Below, piece by piece: positions 17,475 through 26,266 of a DNA stretch of 64,000 bases; positions within the stretch are counted from its first letter, which is position 1; the number at the start of each line of letters is the position of its first letter. The stretch is from NCBI RefSeq assembly GCF_027497235.1, contig NZ_CP114902.1:5172001-5236000 (forward strand), read 5' to 3'. Source of the DNA: Micromonospora sp. WMMD1128 (GTDB lineage Bacteria > Actinomycetota > Actinomycetes > Mycobacteriales > Micromonosporaceae). The position numbers were made by a program, and so were the translations under genes. The notes under the pieces were generated by a model that saw nothing but the letters and a program-made list of their open reading frames with translations, was not told the DNA's origin and did no database searches.

Positions 17475-18314
17475 TCAGGCGGGGAAGCGTTCGTGCCCGA
17501 GCACGGCCAACAACCGGAGCTTCTCCGCGCCCTCGCTGCGCGGCGGCGCGGTCAGCACGAGCAGCGCCTGCGACTGGTCCTCGGTGAAGAGCACCTGGCA
17601 GTCCAGCTCGATCGGGCCGAGTTCCGGGTGGATGAGCGTCTTGTGGTCGGCGAAGCGCTGGGCCACCTCGTGCCGCTCCCACAGCTCGGCGAACTCCGCG
17701 CTGGCCGCGCGCAGCACCCGTACCAGTTCACCGGCGCGTGACCGCGGACCCATCGACCCGTACGCGGCGCGGAGGTTGGCGACCTGGGCGCGGCTCTGCC
17801 GGTCGTGGTCCTCGGCCGGGTAGCGCCGCCGCTCCCCCGGGTCGGTGAACCACCGGTAGATCCCGCTGCGGGCCGGCCCGGTGTGGCCGGAGTTGTCCCC
17901 GAGCAGCGCGGCGGCAAGCGGGTTCTGCACGAGCGTCTCACCCAGATTGGACAGGATCAGCGCCGGCGTGTCGGCCAGCCGGTCCAGCACCCGCAGCAGC
18001 GCCGGGGCGACGTGGGTGGCGGTGGCGACGGCTTCGGGCGGGCTGTGCCCGGCGACCCGGAACAGGTAGTCGCGCTCGTGGCCGGTCAGCCGCAGCGCCC
18101 GGGCCAGCCCGGCGAGCAGGTTCGGGCTCGGCTGTGGGCCGCGCCGCTGCTCCAGCCGGCTGTAGTAGTCGGTGGACATCACGGCGAGCGCGGCGACCTC
18201 CTCCCGCCGCAGCCCGGGCGCCCGCCGTCGGGCACCCTCCGGCAGCCCCACGTCGCCGGGGCGCAGCGCCTCTCGGCGGCGACGGAGAAAGTCGGCCAGG
18301 GCAACGCGGTCCAT
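17475..18314 (-). CDS. MmyB-type helix-turn-helix transcriptional regulator
   Basis: A 279-residue protein. The N-terminal XRE helix-turn-helix contains the family signature APGLRREEVAALAVMSTDYYSRLEQ, followed by a MmyB ligand-binding (PAS-like) domain: ILSNLGETLVQNPLAAALL, IYRWFTDPGERRRYP and the C-terminal HPELGPIELDCQVLF. These regulators are often divergent from a short-chain dehydrogenase that they control. That is the arrangement here, with a 99-base gap to the SDR. Confidence 0.93.
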   Translation of the reverse strand: MDRVALADFLRRRREALRPGDVGLPEGARRRAPGLRREEVAALAVMSTDYYSRLEQRRGPQPSPNLLAGLARALRLTGHERDYLFRVAGHSPPEAVATATHVAPALLRVLDRLADTPALILSNLGETLVQNPLAAALLGDNSGHTGPARSGIYRWFTDPGERRRYPAEDHDRQSRAQVANLRAAYGSMGPRSRAGELVRVLRAASAEFAELWERHEVAQRFADHKTLIHPELGPIELDCQVLFTEDQSQALLVLTAPPRSEGAEKLRLLAVLGHERFPA

Positions 18315-18413
18315 GGTCCGAGTATCCGCCGTCCGGCCGCGTCATCCAGGGATCCGCGATCCCTCGATCGCTGATCTCTGCACCGACCACGGCGGCTGGG
18401 CCATGCTGATCAC

Positions 18414-19181
18414 ATGGACATCTCCGGAAACACGATCTTCATCCCGGGCGCCACGAGCGGGATCGGCCTGGCCCTGGCGCTCGCCCTGCGCGACCGGGGC
18501 AACACGGTGATCGTCGGCGGCCGGCGTACCGAACTGCTCGACGAGATCGCCGCGGCCCACCCCGACCTGGACACGGTGCCGATCGACACCACCGACCCGG
18601 CGAGCATCGCCACGGCGGCGGAGGCGGTGCTGGCCCGGCACCCGGACCTCAACGTTCTGGTGGCGATGGCCGGCGTCATGCGGGTCGAGGACTGGCGCTC
18701 GCCCGAGACGTTCCTCGCCTCGGCCGAGGAGGTGGTGACCACGAACGTGCTCGGTCCGATCCGGCTGATCGGCGCGTTCGTCGAGCACCTGCGGCAACGC
18801 GGGGACGCCACCATCGTCACCGTCTCGTCCGGCCTGGGGTTCGTGCCGCTGCGGGTCACCCCGAGCTACAACGCTTCCAAGGCCGCGATCCACATGCTCA
18901 GCGAGTCGGTCCGGCTCCAGCTCGCCGAAACCGGCGTACGGGTGGTCGAGCTGGTGCCGCCGGCGGTGCGCACCGGGCTGCTGCCCGGCCAGGAGAGCAG
19001 CGAGTTCGCCATGCCACTGGACGAGTTCGTGACCGAGGTGGTGGCGCTGCTGGAGGCGCAGCCGGACGCCACCGAGATCCACGTCGAGCGGGTGAAGTTC
19101 CTCCGCCACGCGGAGGCGCGCGGCGACTACGACCAGGTCGTCGCCACCCTGAACGCGGCCGACCCGCACGCCGCCACCTGA
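18414..19181 (+). CDS. Short-chain dehydrogenase/reductase (DltE-like)
   Basis: A 255-residue SDR. The cofactor loop is PGATSGIGLALA, the NNAG-equivalent is AMAGVM, the catalytic Ser lies in VTVSSGLGF and Tyr/Lys in PSYNASKAA. The C-terminus (AEARGDYDQVVATLN) is the tail typical of DltE-like SDRs. It is divergent from the MmyB regulator, the likely repressor of this gene by family precedent. Confidence 0.92.
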   Translation: MDISGNTIFIPGATSGIGLALALALRDRGNTVIVGGRRTELLDEIAAAHPDLDTVPIDTTDPASIATAAEAVLARHPDLNVLVAMAGVMRVEDWRSPETFLASAEEVVTTNVLGPIRLIGAFVEHLRQRGDATIVTVSSGLGFVPLRVTPSYNASKAAIHMLSESVRLQLAETGVRVVELVPPAVRTGLLPGQESSEFAMPLDEFVTEVVALLEAQPDATEIHVERVKFLRHAEARGDYDQVVATLNAADPHAAT

Positions 19182-19183
19182 GG

Positions 19184-19240
19184 TGTTAAGCGGGGCCCCC
19201 GCCTATACCGGAGACGTTAAGCGGGGGCCCCTCCTTGTAA
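19184..19240 (+). repeat. Dispersed intergenic repeat, copy A
   Basis: Two half-units begin GTTAAG and run into a GGGGCCCC-type palindrome, joined by CCTATACCG. It starts three bases after the SDR stop. The same 55-60-base unit occurs in the opposite orientation at 24158-24212. Confidence 0.8.
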
Positions 19241-19243
19241 CAC

Positions 19244-19271
19244 TTGATATCGACGGATCCCTATCTATAGG
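19244..19271 (+). promoter_or_regulatory. Candidate promoter of the snapalysin-type protease gene
   Basis: TTGATA (19244-19249) and TATAGG (19266-19271) are spaced by 16 bases and lie about 45 bases upstream of ATG 19317. The CCTAT/ATAGG inverted repeat at 19259-19270 overlaps the -10. This is one of few AT-rich spots in the region. Confidence 0.5.
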
Positions 19272-19316
19272 CTGTCGGCGTTCCCGCACACCCCCCATCC
19301 CCCAGGAGTGTGAACC

Positions 19317-19883
19317 ATGCGTACGCCGAAGCTGTCCCGGATCCTCGCCACCCTCGCGGCCGTGACGCTGACGGCGCTGGGCGCGGTCGCCGTCAACCCG
19401 GCACCGGCCTCCGCCGCGGTCCGCAACGTCTGCTACAACACCAGCCAGGCTGGCCCGTTCGCCAGCTACGCGGTGCAGGCGGCATCGATCTGGAACAACT
19501 ACACCAACAACATCAACATGGCCCAGTGCGGGTCGAACCTGATGATCTACTACACCTACGGCGGCGGGTCGTACGCCCAGCGCACCAGCCTGGGCAACGG
19601 CCGCGTGGTCATCGACTACTACCAGGCCCAGCAGTACTCCCCACTGCGCATCATGACGCACGAGATCGGCCACATCCTCGGCCTGCCGGACAACTACAAC
19701 GGCAACTGCGCCATCCTGATGTCCGGCGGCAGCGCCGGCACCGGCTGCACCAACCCGTACCCCAGCTCCGCCGAGGCCGCCCGGGTCGACTCGCTGTTCG
19801 GCTTCGCGGCCCGCAGCGCGACGTCCGCCCAGGTCTTCAGCGACAGCTGGCCGGCCGCCACGGTGGTCGGCGCCGGTCGCTGA
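19317..19883 (+). CDS. Snapalysin-family secreted zinc metalloprotease
   Basis: A 188-residue protein with a 34-residue signal peptide ending in PASAA. The extended zinc motif HEIGHILGLPD gives two His ligands, catalytic Glu and the third ligand Asp that defines snapalysins (M7). Mature cysteines (NVCYN, AQCGS, GNCAI, TGCTN) can form two disulfides. The mature enzyme starts soon after the signal, so there is little or no propeptide. It would be a small extracellular neutral protease. Confidence 0.93.
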   Translation: MRTPKLSRILATLAAVTLTALGAVAVNPAPASAAVRNVCYNTSQAGPFASYAVQAASIWNNYTNNINMAQCGSNLMIYYTYGGGSYAQRTSLGNGRVVIDYYQAQQYSPLRIMTHEIGHILGLPDNYNGNCAILMSGGSAGTGCTNPYPSSAEAARVDSLFGFAARSATSAQVFSDSWPAATVVGAGR

Positions 19884-19910
19884 CGACGCACCGGTGACGG
19901 GGTCGGCGGG

Positions 19911-20864
19911 TCACCGCCGGCCCCGTTCGCGTGTCTTCGCCACCGTCCGGCCGGTCCGCTGGCGCGGCGCTCGCGCGGCCGGTGGCTCGGCGGCGAGGTC
20001 GGCGGCCCGCCGGCTCAACGTCTCGACCCGCTCGCGCAGCCGGCCCACGGCGTCGCCGTCGGGCTCGGACACCTCGTCGAGCAGCCCGACGTAGTCGCCG
20101 GCCAGCCGCCGGTACGCCCGACCGCCCGGCCCGCCGGCCCGGTCGAGGTCGATGATCTGCTGGGCCAGGACGGCGGTGGCGGCACTCAGCGCGGCCCGCT
20201 CGTCGGCACGCGCGTCCCGCCCGGCCCGCCGCGCGTCGGCCAGCCGACCGGCTCGCCGGCCACCCAACCAGAGCACCGCCGCGCCGGCCACCACGCCACC
20301 GATCGCGCCGCCGGCCAGCAGGTAGCGGGGCAGCGACGGGCTGATGGTCCGCCCGCCGTCGGGCATCAGGCCCGTGCGGACCAGCCGGTCGTAGTTGAGC
20401 ACGATCACCTTGAGCGCCTCGACCGGCCGGTCCACGAACGCGTCCGCCCCCTGGCTGATCACGGTCTCCGCCACCATCGAGCGGCCGATGTCACGCGGGC
20501 CGTCGCCGCCGACGCGGGAGCAGCCGTACGTGTCCCAGTCGTCGTCGTCGCGGCTCATCGCCAGCACCAGCGTGCCCCCGGTGGCGCGCTCGGTGTCGTC
20601 GCAGACCTCGCGCAGGTCGGCCCCCGGCGCCATCATCAGCACCACCAGCCGCCGGTTGCCGATGACCCGTTCGGCGGCGGCCCGGTCCACGTCGACGCCG
20701 GGCGCCGCGTAGACCGACGAGGCGCGCACCTGCCGGGCGACCGGCCCGTCGAAGAGGCCACCGGACCAGAGCGCCCAACCGGCCAGCACCAGGCAGGCGA
20801 GCACCGCCCGACCGAACGCGCTGCCGACCAGCCGGCCGAGCAGCCGGCGCGCGACCGCGGTCAT
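19911..20864 (-). CDS. Membrane protein with extracytoplasmic TPM-like domain
   Basis: A 317-residue protein starting at ATG 20864, which overlaps the upstream gene's stop as ATGA. One membrane helix lies near residues 17-33 (GRAVLACLVLAGWALW), followed by an extracytoplasmic domain with RLVVLMMAPGADLREVC and a second helix YLLAGGAIGGVVAGAAVLWL at about residue 190. The C-terminal cytoplasmic part is helical and very Arg-rich. Function is unknown; the domain order recalls TPM-type proteins. It is the last gene of a three-gene operon. Confidence 0.65.
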   Translation of the reverse strand: MTAVARRLLGRLVGSAFGRAVLACLVLAGWALWSGGLFDGPVARQVRASSVYAAPGVDVDRAAAERVIGNRRLVVLMMAPGADLREVCDDTERATGGTLVLAMSRDDDDWDTYGCSRVGGDGPRDIGRSMVAETVISQGADAFVDRPVEALKVIVLNYDRLVRTGLMPDGGRTISPSLPRYLLAGGAIGGVVAGAAVLWLGGRRAGRLADARRAGRDARADERAALSAATAVLAQQIIDLDRAGGPGGRAYRRLAGDYVGLLDEVSEPDGDAVGRLRERVETLSRRAADLAAEPPAARAPRQRTGRTVAKTRERGRR

Positions 20865-22207
20865 GACAGCCTCCCCCGCAGGTAGACGTCCGGCCGGTAG
20901 CCGGGCATCCGCACGTCCCGGGCCACCTGGTCCAGTTCGGCCTCCGCGCCGGCGAGCAGCCCGCGTACGTGCTTGTCGGGCAGCCCGTCGTCGAACGCGG
21001 ACCGGGCGGACCGCAGCCGGCCGACGCCCCGCACCAGCGCCGGGTCGGTACGCGCGTCGGTGAGCAGGGACAACTCCACGGCCAGCGCGGAGAGCCCGGC
21101 CAGTCGGGCCGGGGTGCCGCCCGGCCCGACATCGCCCGGTCGGCCCCGGCCGGCACCGCGCACGGTGCGGATCGACAGCACCACGAACCCGGCCACGCAG
21201 CCGGCGAAGAGCCACGGCAGCGCCGGCAGCGCCACCCGCAGCGGATCCAACGGCCGGTACGGCAGCGGCCTGTCGAACAGCCCCGCGTACCGCACGTCGG
21301 TGACCCGGGCCAGGTACGCGCCGAGCACATTGAGCTGCGGATAGTCGTATCGGCTGAGCCGGCCGGCGTACTGCGCGTAGAAACTCGCGCCGGCCACCTC
21401 GGCGAACTCCGCCGCGCCCGGGCCGTGGTATTCGATCCAGCCGCCGTACATCACCACGAGCGGCCGGTCCGGGGCGAGCCGGTGCAGCGCCGGCCCGTAC
21501 GCGGGCAACGGCGCCCCGTACGGCTGGATCGGGAGCGCCACGAACCAGGCGTCGCCGGGGAAGGCTTCCTTCGCGGTCTTCTCCGGCAGCCGGGGCAGCG
21601 TCGCGCCGGGAGCGGCGTACCGGCCGGTGGCGCGCAGCGCGGCGGTCACCGGGGCCAACTCGGCGGCGGTGGGGTCCCGCCAGCGCAGGTCGTCGCGGTC
21701 CGGCGGGGTCGGCTGCTTGTGCAACGCGGCGAGCAGCGTGACTATCTGGCTGGTGACGTCGCCGGTGGCGAACTGTGACCGCCAGCTCGGCAGGTCGTCC
21801 GACGTGGCCAGGTAGAGACCGCCGCTGACCTCGGTGCCGACGATCCGGATCTCGGCGTTCTCCACGTCCTTCACCCGCCGGCGTTCCGCCTCGTCCAGCC
21901 CCGGCGGGGCGACCAGGATCCGGGTGTCGCCGACCGCCGCCCGGACCCGCGCCTCGTCCCAGCGCGCGACCGCGCCGGGCAGGCGGACCACCGGATCGGC
22001 GGCCACCATCGCGGTCATCTCCGCCACCGACGGCACGGTGGCGTCGCTCAACTCCCCGGCGGAACCCTCCGCGGGCAGCGAGGCGGTCGACGGCGACTGC
22101 CCGTAGCTGACCTCGACGCTCTGCCGCTGCGCCACCAGGAACACCACGAGCACGACCGCCGCGACGACGAGCAGCGACCAGCGCAGCACCTCCAGGCGTA
22201 CCCTCAC
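20861..22207 (-). CDS. Two-span membrane protein with large extracytoplasmic domain, unknown function
   Basis: A 448-residue protein starting at GTG 22207, overlapping the preceding gene as GTGA. An N-terminal helix (LLVVAAVVLVVFLVA) anchors a roughly 300-residue extracytoplasmic domain, and a second helix (LPWLFAGCVAGFVVLSI) leads to a short cytoplasmic helical tail. The exposed domain contains TRILVAPPGLDEAERRRV and PLVVMYGGWIEYHGPGA. Its overall plan mirrors that of the next gene product, so the two may be partners. No family was recognised. Confidence 0.65.
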   Translation of the reverse strand: MRVRLEVLRWSLLVVAAVVLVVFLVAQRQSVEVSYGQSPSTASLPAEGSAGELSDATVPSVAEMTAMVAADPVVRLPGAVARWDEARVRAAVGDTRILVAPPGLDEAERRRVKDVENAEIRIVGTEVSGGLYLATSDDLPSWRSQFATGDVTSQIVTLLAALHKQPTPPDRDDLRWRDPTAAELAPVTAALRATGRYAAPGATLPRLPEKTAKEAFPGDAWFVALPIQPYGAPLPAYGPALHRLAPDRPLVVMYGGWIEYHGPGAAEFAEVAGASFYAQYAGRLSRYDYPQLNVLGAYLARVTDVRYAGLFDRPLPYRPLDPLRVALPALPWLFAGCVAGFVVLSIRTVRGAGRGRPGDVGPGGTPARLAGLSALAVELSLLTDARTDPALVRGVGRLRSARSAFDDGLPDKHVRGLLAGAEAELDQVARDVRMPGYRPDVYLRGRLS

Positions 22208-22512
22208 CGGCCGGCCCGCCACAGGTCGTCGGCGCGGCGGGCGTGCTCGGCCGCCTCCCGCGCCGCGTCCGCGCCGCCGCCACGCGCGGCGGCGAGCATC
22301 TCGGCGCGGGCCAGCAGCCGCTCCGCCTCGGGCACCGGCGCGGTCGCCGCGTCCCGGCTGACGGCGGCGTCGTCGATCGCCGCCCGCGCCGACGACCAGG
22401 CGACCCGCCGGCCCCGGTCCCGGGCCCGGCGCCGAGGCAGCAGCGTGGCGAGGAACCCGGCGGCCACCGCCACCACGGCCCCACCCAGCCAGGTCAGCAC
22501 ACTCGCGGTCAT
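22204..22512 (-). CDS. Small membrane-anchored protein
   Basis: A 102-residue protein with an N-terminal helix VLTWLGGAVVAVAAGFLATLL followed by an Arg-rich patch and an alanine-rich helical tail. It is first in the operon with the two larger membrane proteins and is coupled to the second by GTGA. Function is unknown. Confidence 0.65.
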   Translation of the reverse strand: MTASVLTWLGGAVVAVAAGFLATLLPRRRARDRGRRVAWSSARAAIDDAAVSRDAATAPVPEAERLLARAEMLAAARGGGADAAREAAEHARRADDLWRAGR

Positions 22513-22568
22513 GATCCCTGTCTAACGCACCGCCGCCAGCCGCGCCCGTCGGGGTGCGACCCGCCGGC

Positions 22569-22775
22569 CTACGACGACGAGTAGCCCTCCTGGAAGCCCT
22601 CCATGAACCCCCCGGCGAACCCGGAGACCACGCACCCGGCACAGCACAGGATCACCAGCAGCGCCGGCACCGCGACCCAGAGGACCGTCGACCAGTTGAT
22701 CCCGTCCTCCTCTGGCTGCGGCGGGTAGTACGCGGCATACGGCGGCTGCTGTTGGTACGGGTCGTAAGGATGCAC
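22569..22775 (-). CDS. Small Pro/Tyr-rich membrane protein
   Basis: A 68-residue protein. The N-terminus is a PYDPYQQQPPYAAYYPPQP tail of the kind seen on small actinobacterial membrane proteins, followed by one helix VLWVAVPALLVILCCAGCVV and a short GFMEGFQEGY end. Function is unknown. Confidence 0.7.
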   Translation of the reverse strand: MHPYDPYQQQPPYAAYYPPQPEEDGINWSTVLWVAVPALLVILCCAGCVVSGFAGGFMEGFQEGYSSS

Positions 22776-22879
22776 CCGGCCATCCTGCCCACCGCCCGCC
22801 CCCGCCGGAAGATCCGAACGGACCGCCCGGCCGGCCCGCCCGTCGCTTCCGACCCGTGCGCGTACCCAGGTGTGCGTAC

Positions 22880-24154
22880 TCAGGCCCGGTGCGCGTCCAG
22901 GTGGGTGAGCACCGTCTGGTTGGCCTCCCAGCCGTCCGGGAACTTCACCGGCACGTCCAGGTGCACCCGCTCGGTCGACGGGTAGGCGTCGAGCAGCTCA
23001 CCGATGCCGGCCCGGGCCACCACCACGCAGGCGTGCCGGTGCCGGGACGCCAACACGCACAGCCGCCCCGACTCCAGGTGGAACGCGGTCGCGTCGCGCC
23101 GCCCGGAGAGCGGGTGCAGCACGATCGTCACGTCGTACTCCCGGCCCTGGAGGCGGTTGGCGGTGTCCACGGTGATGCCCGCGCCGGCCGCGCCCAGCCG
23201 GGACCGGATGGCCGCGACCTGGTCGCGGTGCGCGGCCCCGACGGCGATCCGGTCCGCGGTCACCGGCGCGCCGCCGGGCGCAGCCTCGCTGACCGCTACC
23301 GCGCCGCGCCGCAACACCCGCAACGCCAGCTCCGCGCAGGCCGCGGCGGCTTCCGCGTCGGTACGCACGGTGTGCCGGGCGGGCAGCTCGTGCAACGCCC
23401 AGCCGGTGGCGGCGGCCAGCTCGACCGAGGCGTCGTAGCCGTCACCCGGGCCGGTCTCGGTGAACGTCAACGCCCGGTCGGCCGGCCCGGTGCCGGCGCG
23501 GAACCCGGTGAACGGGTAGAACGCGGCGGAGACCACCGGGGCGGCGGAGGCGGGCAGCCGCCACGACACCGGCAGCCGGTGCACCGGCAACTCCGGGTTG
23601 TGCCGCAGCAGCGTGGCCACCGCCGACTGCATCGGATCCCAGGTCAGGCCGGTCCAGCGGGCGGTCTCGACGGTGGAGAACGGATCGAGCTGCCCCGGGT
23701 CGCCGACGAACAGCGCCCGCTCGAACCGCCCGGCCACGCGCAGCAGCGCGTCCGCGCGCATCTGGTACGCCTCGTCCACGATCGCCCACGGCCAGCTCCC
23801 CTCGGTGACCGTGGCCCACTTCGCCGCCGTACCGATGGTGACCGCCGGCCCGCCCAGGTCGGCGACCTTCGCCGCGACCCGGACCGCCGGGTGGTTCCGC
23901 ACCCGCCCGGTGGGCTGGTAGTCGGTCGCGGAGAGCCGGCCGACGCGCAGCTCCGGCGCCTTCCGGCCGAGCCGGTCGATCAGGTCGTCCACCTGCTCGT
24001 TGGTCTGCGCCACGATCATCAGCGGCGCACCGGTGGCGGCGGTCTCCACGGCGGCGCGCACCACGAGGGTGCTCTTGCCGGCGCCGGGCGGCGAGTCGAC
24101 CACCACCCCCCGGTGCGCACCCTCACGCACATCGCGCAGCACACTCTCCACCAC
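22880..24154 (-). CDS. Superfamily 1 helicase-like AAA ATPase
   Basis: About 424 residues. Walker A is SPPGAGKST, Walker B WAIVDEAYQM, motif III FVGDPGQLDPF, motif V region TANRLQGREYDVTIVLHP and motif VI ASRHRHACVVV. This is the UPF1/DNA2-like order, compact and without extra domains. GTG 24154 is used as start because the in-frame TTG 24160 lies inside the dispersed repeat; GTG 24151 is equally possible, and no clear ribosome-binding site is seen. Probable RNA or DNA unwinding; the cellular role is not known. Confidence 0.8.
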   Translation of the reverse strand: MVESVLRDVREGAHRGVVVDSPPGAGKSTLVVRAAVETAATGAPLMIVAQTNEQVDDLIDRLGRKAPELRVGRLSATDYQPTGRVRNHPAVRVAAKVADLGGPAVTIGTAAKWATVTEGSWPWAIVDEAYQMRADALLRVAGRFERALFVGDPGQLDPFSTVETARWTGLTWDPMQSAVATLLRHNPELPVHRLPVSWRLPASAAPVVSAAFYPFTGFRAGTGPADRALTFTETGPGDGYDASVELAAATGWALHELPARHTVRTDAEAAAACAELALRVLRRGAVAVSEAAPGGAPVTADRIAVGAAHRDQVAAIRSRLGAAGAGITVDTANRLQGREYDVTIVLHPLSGRRDATAFHLESGRLCVLASRHRHACVVVARAGIGELLDAYPSTERVHLDVPVKFPDGWEANQTVLTHLDAHRA

Positions 24155-24157
24155 GTG

Positions 24158-24212
24158 CAAGGCGGGGGCCCTTCTTAACGCATTCGGTATAGGCGGGGCC
24201 CCTTCTTAACAC
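24158..24212 (-). repeat. Dispersed intergenic repeat, copy B
   Basis: Reverse complement of copy A at 19184-19240: GTTAAG followed by GGGGCCCC-type palindromes, with the spacer GCCTATACCG conserved between half-units. It lies in the gap between the helicase-like gene and the divergent flavoprotein gene. Confidence 0.8.
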
Positions 24213-24233
24213 GCGCCGGGTAAGACTGCGGGC

Positions 24234-24761
24234 ATGAGTGAAGCGCCGGTGCTCTACCTCATCGTCTGTGCCGCTCCCCCGGCCCAGCGGATCGGCGAAC
24301 TCGCCGAGCTGCTGGCGGCCGACGGCTGGCGGGTCTGCCTGATCGCCACCCCGACCGCCGCGAGCTGGCTCGACCGCGACGCGCTCGCCGACCAGACCGG
24401 TCATCAGGTACGGGTCGAGTGGCGTCGCCCCGGCGACCCCGAGCCACACCCGCCGGCCGACGCCGCGGTGGTCGTGCCGGCCACCTTCAACACGCTCAAC
24501 AAGTGGGCCGCGGGGGCGAGCGACACGTTGGCCCTGGGCATCCTCAACGAGCTGCTCGGCACCGGGCTGCCGGTCCACGTGTTTCCCCGGGTCAAGGCCG
24601 CGCTGGCCGCGCATCCCGCCTATGCGCCGAACCTGCGGTTGTTGCGGGAGGCGGGGGTGGTGGTGCACGACGGGGAGGTGCTGCGGGCGCCGGACGAGAT
24701 GACGCCGAGCCGGTGGGCGGCGGTGGTCGACGCGCTGCGCGCGGCGCGACCGCCGATGTAA
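24234..24761 (+). CDS. Flavoprotein of the HFCD / phosphopantothenoylcysteine decarboxylase-like family
   Basis: A 175-residue Rossmann-like protein: YLIVCAAPPAQRIGEL at the N-terminus, then DAAVVVPATFNTLNKWAAGASDTLALGIL, where PATFNTxNKxAxG is the FMN-binding and active-site segment of this family. It is shorter than CoaBC and lacks the CoaB half, so it is a stand-alone flavoprotein. It is the last chromosomal-type gene before the Dpd island. Confidence 0.85.
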   Translation: MSEAPVLYLIVCAAPPAQRIGELAELLAADGWRVCLIATPTAASWLDRDALADQTGHQVRVEWRRPGDPEPHPPADAAVVVPATFNTLNKWAAGASDTLALGILNELLGTGLPVHVFPRVKAALAAHPAYAPNLRLLREAGVVVHDGEVLRAPDEMTPSRWAAVVDALRAARPPM

Positions 24762-24920
24762 CCGACGCGTCGTCGCCAAGCCAGCGGAACACGCCCTGCT
24801 CATCTTTTAACAACGCGCAGTACTCGGGTAACGTGACGCAACCTGTGAGCAGTAACTACGCATCACTGGCGGAGCAAGCTACCGCAGTTTCTCGACCATC
24901 GACGAAGCGAGGAGCCTCAG
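24762..24920 (+). promoter_or_regulatory. Leader of the Dpd modification operon (no clear promoter)
   Basis: The 159-base gap is visibly more AT-rich than the preceding DNA and must carry the promoter of the queC-dpdB2 operon. TTTTAACAACG near 24806 is the most AT-rich spot, but I cannot assign a -35/-10 pair. AGGAG at 24911-24915 is the queC ribosome-binding site. I see no preQ1-riboswitch-like pseudoknot. Confidence 0.4.
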
Positions 24921-25622
24921 ATGTCGGCAGCCAAGCCCCAAGCGGTAGTACTGCTAAGCGGCGGTCTGGACTCGGCCACAGCCCTTGCAGTGGCCGTCAA
25001 GGAGGGGTTCGAAGCCAACGCCCTCAGCTTCCGCTACGGCCAGCGGCACACTGTAGAACTCGAAGCCGCTGCCCGGGTCGCTAAGGCCCTGGCGGCGACG
25101 CGACATGTTGTTGCGGACATCGACCTTAGGGTGTTTGGTGGATCCGCCCTGACCGACGACGAACTTGCTGTGCCCCACCATGAGCGCGCCGAGGAGATTG
25201 GGAGCGAGATCCCCGTCACCTACGTGCCTGCTCGAAACACCATCTTTTTGTCGTTCGCGCTTGCTTGGGCAGAGACCTTGGGGGCGTCGGATGTCTTCAT
25301 CGGTGTAAGCGCTCTTGACTACAGCGGCTACCCGGACTGCCGACCTGAGTACATCGCGGCATACGAGCGGATGGCCAACCTCGCCACCAAGGCAGGCGTC
25401 GAGGGCACGCAGCGCATGAAGATTCACACACCGCTCATCGACCTAACGAAGGCAGACACCATCCGGCTAGGTCTCAGCCTTGGCGTCGACTACTCGCTCA
25501 CCCACAGTTGCTACGACCCGGTCGGAGGCCGCGCCTGTGGCACCTGCGACTCCTGCCTGCTCCGCACCCGAGGCTTCGCCGAACTCGGTATGTCAGACCC
25601 CGCCGTCGGCAGCACGGCATGA
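24921..25622 (+). CDS. queC: 7-cyano-7-deazaguanine (preQ0) synthase QueC
   Basis: A 233-residue enzyme that converts 7-carboxy-7-deazaguanine to preQ0 with ATP and ammonia. The PP-loop SGGLDS is at residues 13-18, and the zinc site C197, C206, C209, C212 ([16 protein letters not shown]) is complete. FRYGQRH and [18 protein letters not shown] are QueC signatures. It begins a seven-gene operon and overlaps queE as ATGA. Third-position GC is lower than in the genes before it, consistent with a transferred island. In this setting it supplies preQ0 for DNA rather than, or as well as, tRNA. Confidence 0.96.
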   Translation: MSAAKPQAVVLLSGGLDSATALAVAVKEGFEANALSFRYGQRHTVELEAAARVAKALAATRHVVADIDLRVFGGSALTDDELAVPHHERAEEIGSEIPVTYVPARNTIFLSFALAWAETLGASDVFIGVSALDYSGYPDCRPEYIAAYERMANLATKAGVEGTQRMKIHTPLIDLTKADTIRLGLSLGVDYSLTHSCYDPVGGRACGTCDSCLLRTRGFAELGMSDPAVGSTA

Positions 25623-26266
25623 GATCCGCGTACCGCATTAAAGAGATCTTCTACACGCTGCAGGGCGAAGGTACTCATGCCGGGCGGCCCGCGGTTTTCT
25701 GCCGGTTCACAAGCTGCAACCTCTGGACAGGCCGCGAGACCGACCGTCATCGCGCCATCTGCCAGTTCTGCGACACAGACTTCGTAGGTACTGATGGGCC
25801 AGGAGGGGGCCACTTCCGGTCGGCTCAGGATCTGGCGGCAGCGGTGGCAAAGGCGTGGGCTGGTGCAGCCCACCCGAGGAGCAGACCATACGTTGTTTGC
25901 ACTGGCGGAGAGCCGCTTCTGCAACTCGATGCTGCTGCTGTCGACGCTCTTCATGACGAAGGCTTCGAGGTGGCTATCGAGACGAACGGGACGCGGCGCG
26001 CACCCGCTGGCATCGATTGGATCTGCGTAAGCCCCAAGGCCGGCAGCGAGCTGGTCCTCACCGACGGTCATGATCTCAAGCTTGTCTACCCCCAGCCGGG
26101 GGCGGAGCCTGAACGATTCGAAGGTCTGAACTTCGCTAACTTTCTCCTTCAGCCGATGGACGGGCCCGACCAAGCGGCGAACACCCGGGCCGCCATCAGT
26201 TATTGCCTCGCCCATCCTCAATGGTCGTTGAGCCTGCAGACACACAAGTACATCGGGATTGCTTGA
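25619..26266 (+). CDS. queE: 7-carboxy-7-deazaguanine synthase QueE (radical SAM)
   Basis: A 215-residue radical SAM enzyme that contracts 6-carboxytetrahydropterin to 7-carboxy-7-deazaguanine. The cluster ligands are C33, C48 and C51, spaced CX14CX2C, the expanded motif known in some QueE enzymes in place of CX3CX2[22 protein letters not shown] at the N-terminus (broken by the Arg-Phe before the first Cys) and [11 protein letters not shown], the SAM-binding GGE, confirm the family. The start ATG 25619 overlaps the queC stop, and its stop overlaps queD as TGATG. Confidence 0.95.
   Translation: MRSAYRIKEIFYTLQGEGTHAGRPAVFCRFTSCNLWTGRETDRHRAICQFCDTDFVGTDGPGGGHFRSAQDLAAAVAKAWAGAAHPRSRPYVVCTGGEPLLQLDAAAVDALHDEGFEVAIETNGTRRAPAGIDWICVSPKAGSELVLTDGHDLKLVYPQPGAEPERFEGLNFANFLLQPMDGPDQAANTRAAISYCLAHPQWSLSLQTHKYIGIA

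Noticed and set aside
24762..24920. preQ1 riboswitch before queC
   Set aside because: I searched the leader by eye for the short hairpin plus A-rich tail and ribosome-site pairing and saw neither.
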